From Arthrobacter sp. Bz4 (lineage in GTDB: Bacteria > Actinomycetota > Actinomycetes > Actinomycetales > Micrococcaceae), in the NCBI RefSeq assembly GCF_003075455.1, contig NZ_QDAE01000006.1:1-64000 (forward strand): a stretch of 64,000 nt of DNA, in the 5' to 3' direction. The position numbers and the translations under genes were made by a program. Under the pieces are notes generated by a model. The model did not search any database and was not told the origin of the DNA. It was given only the letters and a program-made list of their open reading frames with translations. This document shows, piece after piece, positions 25,310-33,768 of this stretch. Numbering within the stretch: the stretch's first letter is position 1; every line of letters starts with the position of its first letter.

Positions 25310-26470
25310 TCAGGCGGGTGCGACGGCGGCGCCCGCCTGGGCGGCGCTGGCCTCCACTGCGGCCAGTACCCGCTGGGTTGCCAATCCGTCCTCGAACGAC
25401 GGCGTCGTCGGTGTGCCCGAGTTGATCGCTGTGAGGAAGTCGGCTGCCTGGCTGGTGAAGGTGTGGTCCCAGCCGAGGGTGTGCCCGGCGGGCCACCAAG
25501 CTCCAAGGTACGGGTGGGATGGCTCGGTGACCAGTATTTTGCTGTACCCCTGCAACTCTGCCGGTGTGCCGCTGTCGAAGTACTGCAACTCGTTCAGGTG
25601 CTCCAAATCGAAGCGCAGCCCACCCCGGGAACCATAGATCTCAATCTGCAGCGAGTTCTTGCGCCCCGTCGCGAACCGCGAGACTTCAAGGCTGGCGACC
25701 GCCCCGGAGGCGAGTCGCAGGGTGGCCCAGGCGGCGTCGTCGACGGTTACCTGTTCGGGGCCGGCCGGGCCGGGACGCTCCGCCACGAACGTATTGACCG
25801 TGCCGGACACGCTCGCCACCGGGTCATCGAGCAGGAAGGCCACCTGATCAACAGCATGCGATGCCAGGTCGCCCAGGGCACCGGAACCGGCCGATGCCTT
25901 GCGCAGACGCCAGCTCATGGCGGCCCGCTCGTCGGCTAGCCAGTCCTGCAGGTAACTCACGCGAATCTGACGGACGTCCCCCACCCGCCCGTCAGAAATC
26001 AGGGTCCGCGCCAGGGCGAGCGCGGGAAGTCGTCGATAGTTGAAGCCGACCATCGACTGGACGCCGCGGGACCGGGCTGCCACAGCCGCTGCGACCATCA
26101 GCTCGGCTTCGGCAACCGAGTTGGCGAGCGGCTTCTCGACGATGACGTGTTTGCCTGCCTCCAACGCGGCGATCGCCAGTTCGGCGTGCAGGTGGCCGGG
26201 GGTGCAGATGTCGACAATGTGGATATCGTCGCGCTCCAGCACTTCCCGCCAGTCGGTGGAGCTTTCGGCCCAGCCGAATCGGGTGGCGGCGTCGGCGACG
26301 TGACCGGCGTCCCGACCAACCAGGAGCTGCTGGGTCACGCGAGGGGTCGGATAAAAAGCGTTCACATTGCGCCAGGCGTTCGAGTGCGCCTTCCCCATGA
26401 AGGAGTAGCCGAGAACGGCCACCCCGAGCGTGCCGGGCACGGCAGCTGCTGCCGAGGCGGGGGTGGTCAT
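25310..26470 (-). CDS. Gfo/Idh/MocA-family oxidoreductase
   Basis: 386 residues. The Rossmann start is LGVAVLGYSFMGKAHSNAW, with the VEKPLANSV motif carrying the catalytic Lys and a His-containing C-terminal domain (GALGDLASHAVDQVAFLL). It is of the larger MocA/IolG-like type. Its start overlaps the stop of the chimeric upstream gene by four bases. It is not closely related to the other dehydrogenase in the operon, so the two probably act on different intermediates. Confidence 0.9.
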   Translation of the reverse strand: MTTPASAAAAVPGTLGVAVLGYSFMGKAHSNAWRNVNAFYPTPRVTQQLLVGRDAGHVADAATRFGWAESSTDWREVLERDDIHIVDICTPGHLHAELAIAALEAGKHVIVEKPLANSVAEAELMVAAAVAARSRGVQSMVGFNYRRLPALALARTLISDGRVGDVRQIRVSYLQDWLADERAAMSWRLRKASAGSGALGDLASHAVDQVAFLLDDPVASVSGTVNTFVAERPGPAGPEQVTVDDAAWATLRLASGAVASLEVSRFATGRKNSLQIEIYGSRGGLRFDLEHLNELQYFDSGTPAELQGYSKILVTEPSHPYLGAWWPAGHTLGWDHTFTSQAADFLTAINSGTPTTPSFEDGLATQRVLAAVEASAAQAGAAVAPA

Positions 26471-26916
26471 CGGTGGTCTCCTTGAGGCAGGGGCGTAGCG
26501 GTCCTGGGCGGCGTGATCGAGCGCAGGAAGGCGAGGCCGTCTTGGGCTAGCCGGTCCTGGGACTCGGCGAGGGGCCGCCAGATGGAGGCGGCGATGGCAA
26601 TGCTGGCGTTGTGCGAGGTGAAACTCTCAATATTCAGTGGACCCTCGTAGCCCACCGTATCGAGGGCTTCGAGGATGCCGGTCCAGTCGGTCTGGTCGCC
26701 GCCGGGGGCACCACGGTCATTGCCGCAGACCTGGACGTGCACCAGGTGTTCTCCGGCACTGATGATGGCGGCCGCAGACGAACGATCCTCGATGTTCAGG
26801 TGGAGGGAGACATCTTTCAGCACCTCAATACCAAAGAAACTCTTGGACAGTCCGGAGACACTTAGCACCGTCGAGGTGCTGTCCCGAGACTCTGAGGGGA
26901 AGACATCGTTATCCAC
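26467..26916 (-). pseudogene. In-frame chimera: start of a sugar ABC ATPase joined to the end of a TIM-barrel isomerase
   Basis: 149 codons of continuous frame made of two unrelated pieces. Residues 1-40 (VLSVSGLSKSFFGIEVLKDVSLHL) are the opening of an RbsA/MglA-type sugar ATPase and stop just before where Walker A should be. Residues 41-149 (NIEDRS...HVQVCGNDRGAPGGD...GPLNIESF...IWRPLA) are the C-terminal third of a sugar isomerase/epimerase. The junction is at about 26794-26802, around a shared HL(N) stretch. A deletion must have removed the rest of the ATPase, probably the permease and binding-protein genes, and the start of the isomerase. The product lacks both active sites, but its promoter and stop overlap still serve the downstream genes. 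Confidence 0.8.
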
Positions 26917-26940
26917 CAGCCCACTGTGACATGGAACTTA

Positions 26941-26968
26941 TACTTTTGTCGAGCATCATTCAAAAGTA
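26941..26968. promoter_or_regulatory. Inverted repeat, probable ROK-regulator operator
   Basis: A perfect TACTTTTG-N12-CAAAAGTA repeat in the gap between the chimera (start 26916, minus) and the ROK regulator (plus). It is placed to repress both promoters. It probably once controlled the lost sugar transporter. Confidence 0.6.
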
Positions 26969-27032
26969 GGCCGTTGTACATGAATTAGTGGAATGTGAGA
27001 CACGCCGAAGTTCCGCGTGGTTTACTGAAACT

Positions 27033-28244
27033 GTGTTGAAGATTGAGTCCGAAAAGCAGGCCCGAACCTCGGCTTTACCTGCTCCTGGTGCCAGCGAGGT
27101 GTTCCAGCTCCTCCGCGATGGGCAGCCGCGGACCCGGGCGGAACTGGCTCAGCTCACCGGGCTGGCCCGGTCAACCGTCGCTTCACGGGTGGAGACGCTG
27201 ATGACCCTCGGGTTGGTCGCCCCGTACGGGGGTGCCGTGTCGACCGGCGGCAGGCCGCCGTCGTTGTTCGCCCTCAACCCCGGGGCACGGGTGGTGATCG
27301 GCGCCGATCTGGGCGCCACCCACGCCCTGGTAATCCTGACGGACCTCTCCGGAACAGAACTAGCCAGCGCACGCCAGTCCATGACCATCTCCGACGGGCC
27401 AGAGACGGTGCTGGGCTGGTTGGTGGCAGCGATCGGTACCCTGCTGCGGGAGGCAAAGCGGTCCAGCTCCGAACTGGCAGCGATCGGCATTGGGTTGCCC
27501 GGGCCGGTGGAGCACGAGACGGGCAGGCCTATCAACCCGCCGATCATGCCGGGCTGGGACCGGTTCGACGTGCCGGGGCTGGTGCAACGCAGCTTCAACG
27601 TGCCGGTGCTCGTCGACAACGACGTCAACATCATGGCCCTCGGCGAGCTGAGCGGTAACTGGCCGGACACCACCGATCTGATGTTCATCAAGGTGGCCAC
27701 CGGTATCGGCGCCGGGATCATTTCAGGATCAATGCTGCAGCGCGGTGCGCAGGGCACGGCCGGGGACCTCGGCCACGTCCGGGTCCCACGCGGTGGTGAG
27801 ATTCCGTGCCGCTGCGGAAACACGGGGTGCCTCGAAGCCCTGGCCGGCGGGCCCGCGCTCGCGGCAGCATTGAACGCACTTACCGGGGGTGAACTGACTT
27901 CCAGTCAAGGGGTGATCGACCTGGTGCGTTCGGGCGACCGCGACGCCATCCAGGTGATCCGCCAGGCGGGCCGCGACATCGGCGATGTGCTGGCCACCTG
28001 CGTGAACCTCATCAACCCATCGGTGGTCGTGATCGGTGGGAGCCTGGCGCAGGCGGGCGAGCACCTGCTGGCCGGGATCCGCGAAGTGGTCTACCGGCGT
28101 TCCCTGCCTTTGGCCACTGAGCACCTGCGGATTGTGCCATCGGTTGCCGGGCAGAATGCTGGTGTCCGGGGTGCCTCGGTGATGGCCATTTCCCACGTCC
28201 TGTCGCCGGAATCAATCGAAACCGCGAGCCTGAGCGCCCCCTGA
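27033..28244 (+). CDS. ROK-family transcriptional regulator
   Basis: About 403 residues. The N-terminal winged helix (VFQLLRDGQPRTRAELAQLTGLARSTVASRVETL) is followed by the sugar-kinase-like ROK domain: GADLGATHALV (phosphate loop), LGIGLPGPVE, VDNDVNIMALGE, the GTAGDLGHV turn and the zinc site CRCGNTGCLEA. It senses a sugar and controls the divergent operon. The start is uncertain: GTG at 27033 gives the N-terminal length usual for the family, but the open frame reaches GTG 26988, and neither has a good ribosome site. Confidence 0.88.
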   Translation: MLKIESEKQARTSALPAPGASEVFQLLRDGQPRTRAELAQLTGLARSTVASRVETLMTLGLVAPYGGAVSTGGRPPSLFALNPGARVVIGADLGATHALVILTDLSGTELASARQSMTISDGPETVLGWLVAAIGTLLREAKRSSSELAAIGIGLPGPVEHETGRPINPPIMPGWDRFDVPGLVQRSFNVPVLVDNDVNIMALGELSGNWPDTTDLMFIKVATGIGAGIISGSMLQRGAQGTAGDLGHVRVPRGGEIPCRCGNTGCLEALAGGPALAAALNALTGGELTSSQGVIDLVRSGDRDAIQVIRQAGRDIGDVLATCVNLINPSVVVIGGSLAQAGEHLLAGIREVVYRRSLPLATEHLRIVPSVAGQNAGVRGASVMAISHVLSPESIETASLSAP

Positions 28245-28339
28245 CAGGTTTAGGCATGCCAGGGGAAAGGCACTTGGCGTCCGGTCACACTGACTGGGAC
28301 CTGGCATCTCCGGTACCGAAAGACATTAGGATTGCAACC

Positions 28340-28903
28340 ATGACCGCCGATAGCACCGCCCGCGTCCGCCTGCGTGAACTGATCCAGGAACTGGCCATCG
28401 TGCACGAGAAAGTGACGCTGTCCAGCGGCAAGGAAGCCGACTATTACATTGACCTTCGCCGGATCACCCTGCACCACGAAGCATCCCAACTGGTGGGGCA
28501 GGTCATGCTGGAGTTGCTCGACGACGCCGGAATCGCCTTCGAGAGCGCCGGCGGCCTGACCATGGGAGCTGACCCGGTGGCCACCGCCGTGATGCACGCC
28601 GCGGCCCGCGACAACCGTGGCATTGACGCGTTCGTGGTGCGCAAAACCCAGAAGACTCACGGCATGGCCCGCCAGGTGGAGGGCCCGGACATTACTGGCC
28701 GGTCCGTCGTCGTGCTCGAAGACACCTCCACCACCGGTGGGTCAGCGTTGACCGCTGTCGAGGGTGTCCGGCGGGCTGGTGGCAAGGTGCAGGCAGTGGC
28801 GGTGATCGTCGACCGCGACACCGGGTCGAAGGAACGCATCGAGTCTGAGGCAGGGGTGCCGTACCTCTACGCTTTCGGCAAAGACGAGCTCGGTCTGGGG
28901 TAA
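28340..28903 (+). CDS. pyrE: Orotate phosphoribosyltransferase
   Basis: 187 residues. It joins orotate to PRPP in pyrimidine synthesis. The order of motifs is FHEKVTL-type start (VHEKVTLSSGKEADYYIDLR), the GGLTMGADPVATAV loop, the FVVRKTQKTHG catalytic loop and the PRPP signature VVVLEDTSTTGGSAL. The ATG at 28340 gives the normal length; the open frame to 28256 adds unrelated residues. It stands apart from other pyrimidine genes in this window. Confidence 0.95.
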   Translation: MTADSTARVRLRELIQELAIVHEKVTLSSGKEADYYIDLRRITLHHEASQLVGQVMLELLDDAGIAFESAGGLTMGADPVATAVMHAAARDNRGIDAFVVRKTQKTHGMARQVEGPDITGRSVVVLEDTSTTGGSALTAVEGVRRAGGKVQAVAVIVDRDTGSKERIESEAGVPYLYAFGKDELGLG

Positions 28904-28918
28904 CACCCCCGACTACCT

Positions 28919-29920
28919 ATGACTGAGGACGCCGAACGGCTGCTTCGCTACGCGCACGGGATCAAGGGCATGTCCCGCCGCTCTTTCCTGGTCGGCTCCG
29001 GGTTCGGCCTCACCCTCGCCGCCGACCTGTTCCTGACAAGGAGGATCCAGGAGGAACGGGAGGAGCTGCAGCTCCTCCCGGTTGAGGATGAGGAGGCGGC
29101 GCGGCGGTTCCCCCGAACCCGATGGATCATCTTCCCCGGGTACAAAACGAGTTGGGAAGAGGGCGGCTGGATCGCCAACTCCCTTCGACCGGCCCTCGCG
29201 CAGCGCGGACAGATTTCAGTCATGGGGTACTCGAACCGTGGGCTGAATATCACCAACATTGTTGCCGCACTGAACCGCTATGTACGGATCTTCCAGGTCG
29301 AAACCCTCTACTTCTATGGGCACAGTTTTGGTGGGATGGTAGCCATCGAGGTGGCGTCGCAGCTGCGTGAGTTGGGGATCAACGTGAAGCTGATCATCCT
29401 CGACTCCAGTCCGCATTCCCGCACCGATGTGCTGGACCAGGCGGTGTTCGAGGGTGTGGTGCGCCTCTACGACGCCGGATACCGGGTGCCTACCGTATTG
29501 AGGGGCGGATACGAGCTGGGAGAGCGGATCGTCAACAAGAACGAACGCAGCTGGCAGCAGGTCATGAACCAGACCCTCGAGCAACTGTCTCCGCTGGCGC
29601 CGTCGAGTTTGCTGATCCAGTCACAGTCGTCGTACATCTACCACTACAACGTCACCCGGTTCCAGGGCACCCTGGGGGATACCCAGATTGCCTTCATCGG
29701 CAACCCCAATGACAACACCGTGAACTACACGACGACCCGGCCGGGATGGGCTGAAGCGTTCCCGGACAACCTGGTGTCTGCTGACTACGTCACCGAGGGT
29801 GCGCTCCCAGCCCACGCGAGCCCGCAGTGGAACCCCTTGATCTATCAGGGCATTGTGGTGGCGCTGCAGGAGGAGTTCCTGCCGCTCCCACGTGGCGGGT
29901 CGCTGCGAACCGTCTACTGA
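28919..29920 (+). CDS. Alpha/beta hydrolase with Tat-like N terminus
   Basis: 333 residues. Residues 18-40 (MSRRSFLVGSGFGLTLAADLFL) look like a twin-arginine signal or anchor, so the protein probably acts at or outside the membrane. The hydrolase core has the nucleophile elbow GHSFGG (about 134-139) and an oxyanion-side FPGYKTSWEEGGW segment; Asp and His partners are likely in the C-terminal third. It resembles uncharacterised actinobacterial esterase-like proteins. It is 15 bases after pyrE and its 3' end overlaps the convergent phosphatase by seven bases. Confidence 0.7.
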   Translation: MTEDAERLLRYAHGIKGMSRRSFLVGSGFGLTLAADLFLTRRIQEEREELQLLPVEDEEAARRFPRTRWIIFPGYKTSWEEGGWIANSLRPALAQRGQISVMGYSNRGLNITNIVAALNRYVRIFQVETLYFYGHSFGGMVAIEVASQLRELGINVKLIILDSSPHSRTDVLDQAVFEGVVRLYDAGYRVPTVLRGGYELGERIVNKNERSWQQVMNQTLEQLSPLAPSSLLIQSQSSYIYHYNVTRFQGTLGDTQIAFIGNPNDNTVNYTTTRPGWAEAFPDNLVSADYVTEGALPAHASPQWNPLIYQGIVVALQEEFLPLPRGGSLRTVY

Positions 29921-30648
29921 CCGTTGAGTGTCTTCCGCAGTCGCGTCAGATCGTGGCGGTCCATGCCAGCTCCCGTCAGGAAAGCGTCAACGGTCCCGTA
30001 TTCGCGGCGCAGCCCGTCGATGAACGTGGCCATGGCTGCAGCCGGGGAGGTGAGGATTACCGGCGGGTTGTCGAACGACATCCGTTGCGAACCGGATGGG
30101 GCGTTCCCCAGCCAGAGCTTCGCCAGTGCTGGCAGGATTTCGGGCAGGGCGCCCGTGGTGTGGGCGTAGTCCTGGATGATCAACTCGTCGGACACCCCGG
30201 CGACCAGGAGGACGACGGCGGTGATCACGCCCGTCCGGTCCTTACCTGCCGCACAGTGCACCAGCGTGGTGCGGCCCGCCACGATCGGTTCGAGGGCGCT
30301 GACCACCGCTCCCGGGCGGCTATGCAGCCAACCGACGTAGTAATTCCCCAGGTCCTCGGCGGTCAACAAGCCCATGGTCGATGCGGGGTTGGCCTCGGAG
30401 GGGTCGAGCGGTGCGGCGACGACGTCGATCCCGGCGTCGGCGGCGACCAGCCAGGGCACCATCCCCGCCTCACGTTCGCTGCGCAGGTCGACGATTGTCT
30501 CGATGCCCCGGCCGGCAAGGAACTCCATCGTCGCGACGAGGTCCCAGTCAAAGGGCTGGCTGGAACGGAACACCCGGCCCGGCGCGGGCGCCCTCGGATC
30601 GGAGGCGGTGAGTTGAGCGATGTCGCGCAGGTTCAGGATTCCCGCCAC
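29914..30648 (-). CDS. Tyrosine/lipid phosphatase family protein
   Basis: 244 residues with the cysteine-phosphatase P-loop HCAAGKDRTG (131-140; nucleophile Cys132, Arg138). The early FRSSQPF motif is characteristic of the Y_phosphatase3 family that includes mycobacterial PtpB and LipA-type lipid phosphatases. No signal peptide is seen. The next minus-strand gene upstream ends three bases before its start, so the two form a short operon of phosphatases. Confidence 0.88.
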   Translation of the reverse strand: MAGILNLRDIAQLTASDPRAPAPGRVFRSSQPFDWDLVATMEFLAGRGIETIVDLRSEREAGMVPWLVAADAGIDVVAAPLDPSEANPASTMGLLTAEDLGNYYVGWLHSRPGAVVSALEPIVAGRTTLVHCAAGKDRTGVITAVVLLVAGVSDELIIQDYAHTTGALPEILPALAKLWLGNAPSGSQRMSFDNPPVILTSPAAAMATFIDGLRREYGTVDAFLTGAGMDRHDLTRLRKTLNGQ

Positions 30649-30651
30649 TGC

Positions 30652-31431
30652 CTACACCTGGTCGATCAGGTCGGCCACCGACTCCAGGATCTGGGCGGGA
30701 CGGAACGGGTAGGCGTCGATGTCGGCGCGCTGGGTGATCCCGGTCAGCACCAGGACGGTGTGCAGTCCGGCCTCCATCCCCGCGATGATGTCGGTGTCCA
30801 TCCGGTCGCCGATCATGGCGGTGGTTTCCGAGTGGGCGTCGATCTGGTTCATCGCCGACCGGAACATCATGGGATTAGGCTTGCCCACAATATAGGGGAC
30901 ACGACTGGTGGCGGCGGTAATCAGCGCCGCCACGGCGCCGGTGGCAGGAAGCGGCCCTTCCTTGGATGGCCCGGTCACATCCGGGTTGGTAGCGATGAAC
31001 CGTGCGCCGCCTTCCACCAACCGGATCGCCTTGGTGATGGCTTCGAACGAATAGGTGCGGGTTTCACCCAGCACCACATAGTCGGGGTGCTGATCGGTGA
31101 GCACGAAACCCGCGTTGTGCAACGCCGTCGTCAATCCGGCTTCGCCGATGACGTAGGCGCGTCCACCCGGCAGCTGCTCCTTGAGGAACTGGGCCGTGGC
31201 GAGGGCCGACGTCCACAGGTTCTCCTCGGGAATTTCCAGGCCCGAGGCTTTGAGCCGCGCCGCCAGATCCCTGGGTGTGTAGATGGAGTTGTTGGTCAGC
31301 ACCAAAAACCGTTTGGAGGTGGCCACCCAACGGTCAAGTAGATCGGCCGCGCCTGGGATGGCCTGGTTCTCGTGAACGAGAACACCGTCCATGTCCGTCA
31401 GCCAGCATTCGATGTGTTCGTTCTCGCGCAT
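30652..31431 (-). CDS. HAD-IIA family phosphatase (NagD-like)
   Basis: 259 residues with the HAD motif 1 DMDGVLVHE (nucleophile Asp13), motif 2 LTNNS (about 45-49), the type IIA cap, motif 3 GKPNPMMF and motif 4 IGDRMDTDI. NagD-type enzymes dephosphorylate sugar phosphates or nucleotides with broad specificity. It lies immediately upstream of the tyrosine phosphatase gene. Confidence 0.9.
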   Translation of the reverse strand: MRENEHIECWLTDMDGVLVHENQAIPGAADLLDRWVATSKRFLVLTNNSIYTPRDLAARLKASGLEIPEENLWTSALATAQFLKEQLPGGRAYVIGEAGLTTALHNAGFVLTDQHPDYVVLGETRTYSFEAITKAIRLVEGGARFIATNPDVTGPSKEGPLPATGAVAALITAATSRVPYIVGKPNPMMFRSAMNQIDAHSETTAMIGDRMDTDIIAGMEAGLHTVLVLTGITQRADIDAYPFRPAQILESVADLIDQV

Positions 31432-31494
31432 GTGATCTCTCCCTGCCGTCCGGGCGGTGCTATCGGTCCCAGTCTTTCACCTTAGGCTGGGAGC

Positions 31495-32130
31495 GTGAAA
31501 GAAAATCCCGAAATTCCGCTCATTCCGGTAGGTGTCGGGCCCTGGGAGGGTCAGTTGCCGGCGGGCAGCCAGTGGGACCCCGAACTGCTGGCGGCAGGTG
31601 ACACCCGCAACGTCGTCGATCAGTACCGCTACTGGACGCACGACGCAATCGTCGCCGACCTCGATTCCCGCCGTCACAACTTCCACGTGGCGATTGAGAA
31701 CTGGCAGCACGACCTGAACATCGGTTCCGTGGTGCGTACCGCCAACGCCTTCATGGCCAAGGAAGTCCATATCATCGGACGACGACGCTGGAACCGTCGG
31801 GGTGCCATGGTCACCGACCGCTACCAGCACGTGCGACACCACCCGACCGTCGAGGAATTTGTTGCCTGGGCCAGCGGCGAGGGACTACGGATCATCGGGA
31901 TCGACAACTTCCCGGACTCGGTGCCGCTGGAAACCTACGAGTTGCCGGAGAACTGTGTGCTGGTTTTCGGCCAGGAGGGACCGGGTCTGACCCCGGAAGT
32001 CCACGCCGCCGCCGATGCCACCCTGTCCATTGCCCAGTTCGGTTCAACGAGGTCCATCAACGCGTCGGCGGCTGCGGCGATCGCGATGCACGGGTGGGTT
32101 CGCCGGCACGTGTTCGGTCAGGGCGTCTAG
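31495..32130 (+). CDS. TrmH/SpoU-family RNA 2'-O-methyltransferase
   Basis: 211 residues from GTG. The SPOUT knot motifs are present: IGSVVRTANAF, VFGQEGPGLTPEV and SINASAAAAIAMHGW. The N-terminal 50 residues are an extension of the kind that binds RNA. It should methylate ribose in tRNA or rRNA; the target is not readable. Two hairpins follow the stop. Confidence 0.9.
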   Translation: MKENPEIPLIPVGVGPWEGQLPAGSQWDPELLAAGDTRNVVDQYRYWTHDAIVADLDSRRHNFHVAIENWQHDLNIGSVVRTANAFMAKEVHIIGRRRWNRRGAMVTDRYQHVRHHPTVEEFVAWASGEGLRIIGIDNFPDSVPLETYELPENCVLVFGQEGPGLTPEVHAAADATLSIAQFGSTRSINASAAAAIAMHGWVRRHVFGQGV

Positions 32131-32161
32131 CCTGGTCAGGTGAGGCCGTTTAGCGTGGTGC

Positions 32162-32217
32162 GGGGCCAGAAACGGCCCCCGCCGTCAGGTTTGGCGGTTG
32201 CAAGCGGCAAACCTGAC
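32162..32217 (+). terminator. Two tandem hairpins between trmH-like gene and fbaA
   Basis: First GGGGCC (32162) with GGCCCC, then GTCAGGTTTG (32184-32193) with CAAACCTGAC (32208-32217), a perfect 10-bp stem. The T tract is missing, so termination is probable but not certain. The remaining 100 bases to fbaA should hold its promoter; I could not identify the hexamers with confidence. Confidence 0.5.
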
Positions 32218-32317
32218 CCTCCGGGTCGTTTCTGCCGAACGAGCAGTCGAATAGGATGGAATGAGCGGTCCGTTACCCATCCCGCCTGTCTAATACGCAT
32301 TCCACAGAGGAGTCCTT

Positions 32318-33337
32318 ATGCCTATCGCAACACCTGAGATCTATTCGGAAATGATCGACCGTGCCAAGGCCGGGGGCTTCGCATATCCGGCCGTCAACGT
32401 CACCTCTTCCCAGACCCTCAACGCCGCAATGCGGGGGTTCGCCGAGGCCGGATCCGACGGCATTGTGCAGGTCTCCACCGGCGGAGCAGCGTACTGGTCC
32501 GGTGCGTCGGTCAAGGACATGGTGGTGGGATCCCTGGGATTCGCAGCCTTCGCCCACGAGGTGGCCAAGAAGTATGACGTGAATATTGCGCTGCACACCG
32601 ACCATTGCCCCAAGGACAAACTGGACGCATTCGTCCTCCCCCTCCTTGCCGCATCGGAAGAGGCAGTCAAGCGCGGCGGCAACCCACTCTTCCAGTCCCA
32701 CATGTGGGACGGTTCAGCGGAAACCCTTGAAGAGAACCTGCGGATCGCCAAAGACATCCTGCCCCGCGCGGCGGCTGCCAAGATCATCCTCGAGGTCGAG
32801 ATCGGCACTGTCGGCGGTGAAGAGGATGGCGTCGAAAACGCCATCAACGACAAGCTGTACACCACTGTCGAAGACGCACTGGCCACCGTTGAGGCCCTGG
32901 GCTCCGGCGAACACGGCCGTTACCTCACAGCGCTGACCTTCGGCAACGTCCACGGCGTGTACAAGCCCGGCGGCGTGAAGCTCCGCCCCGAAATCCTCAA
33001 GGACATCCAGGATCAGATCGGCGCCAAGCTGGGCAAGGACAAGCCCTTCGACCTGGTGTTCCACGGCGGATCCGGTTCCTCAGCCCAGGAAATCTCCGAC
33101 GCTGTCTCCTACGGCGTCATCAAGATGAATATCGACACCGACACGCAGTACGCATTCACCCGACCCGTGGTGGACCACATGCTGAAGAACTACGACGGCG
33201 TGCTGAAGGTCGACAACGAGGTTGGCAACAAGAAGGTCTACGACCCACGGGTGTGGGGCGCCGCAGCCGAGGCCGGTCTTGCAGCCCGCGTGGTCGAGGC
33301 CGCAGCATCACTGGGATCCGCCGGGAAGAAGCTCTAG
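32318..33337 (+). CDS. fbaA: Class II fructose-bisphosphate aldolase
   Basis: 339 residues, the zinc-dependent class IIA glycolytic aldolase. Signature segments are ALHTDHCPKD (catalytic Asp and zinc His), LEVEIGTVGGEEDG, the second zinc His in FGNVHGVYKPGG, and the FHGGSGSS phosphate/zinc loop. AGAGGAG lies in front of the ATG. A DUF3151 gene starts one base after the stop. Confidence 0.96.
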   Translation: MPIATPEIYSEMIDRAKAGGFAYPAVNVTSSQTLNAAMRGFAEAGSDGIVQVSTGGAAYWSGASVKDMVVGSLGFAAFAHEVAKKYDVNIALHTDHCPKDKLDAFVLPLLAASEEAVKRGGNPLFQSHMWDGSAETLEENLRIAKDILPRAAAAKIILEVEIGTVGGEEDGVENAINDKLYTTVEDALATVEALGSGEHGRYLTALTFGNVHGVYKPGGVKLRPEILKDIQDQIGAKLGKDKPFDLVFHGGSGSSAQEISDAVSYGVIKMNIDTDTQYAFTRPVVDHMLKNYDGVLKVDNEVGNKKVYDPRVWGAAAEAGLAARVVEAAASLGSAGKKL

Positions 33338-33338
33338 C

Positions 33339-33758
33339 ATGTCGGACGAATTCCGCCGCAACCTCCTCGGCCCCGAGCCCACCCTCCTCCCCGAGGAAAC
33401 GGACCTGGGTGCACGCCTCGACGCCGGCGACGAGGCGGTAGACCTCGCCGCCAAGTACCCGACGTCGTCGTTGGTGTGGGCCATCCTCGCGGATGAGGCC
33501 TACGCCGAGGGGCGCACCATCGAGTCCTACGCGTACGCCCGAACCGGGTACCACCGCGGCCTCGATGCGCTGCGGCGGAACGGATGGCGGGGCACCGGCC
33601 CGGTCCCGTACTCGCACGAACCCAACCGCGGGTTCCTCCGCTCGCTGTACGCGCTGGGCAGGGCTGCGGCCTCCATCGGAGAGATGGACGAGGCGGAGCG
33701 CATTGCCAAGTTCCTCGGCGAATCCGATCCGGAAGCCAGCAGGCAGCTCGGCAACTGA
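33339..33758 (+). CDS. DUF3151 family protein
   Basis: 139 residues starting one base after the fbaA stop. The start PEPTLLPEETDLG, the LVWAILADEAYAEGRTIESYAYARTGYHRGLD block and the W-R-G-GPVPYSHEPNRGFLR segment are characteristic of DUF3151, an actinobacterial family with a TPR-like helical look. It follows the aldolase gene in many actinobacteria, as here, but its function is unknown to me. The next gene is convergent, 10 bases away. Confidence 0.88.
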   Translation: MSDEFRRNLLGPEPTLLPEETDLGARLDAGDEAVDLAAKYPTSSLVWAILADEAYAEGRTIESYAYARTGYHRGLDALRRNGWRGTGPVPYSHEPNRGFLRSLYALGRAAASIGEMDEAERIAKFLGESDPEASRQLGN

Positions 33759-33768
33759 AGGTGAAAAA

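Noticed and set aside
29827-31341. Open frame of 504 codons on the plus strand
   Set aside because: It lies opposite the phosphatase and HAD genes, whose motifs are complete; its own translation is Gly/Arg/His-rich with no domain, as expected for an antisense shadow in high-GC DNA.
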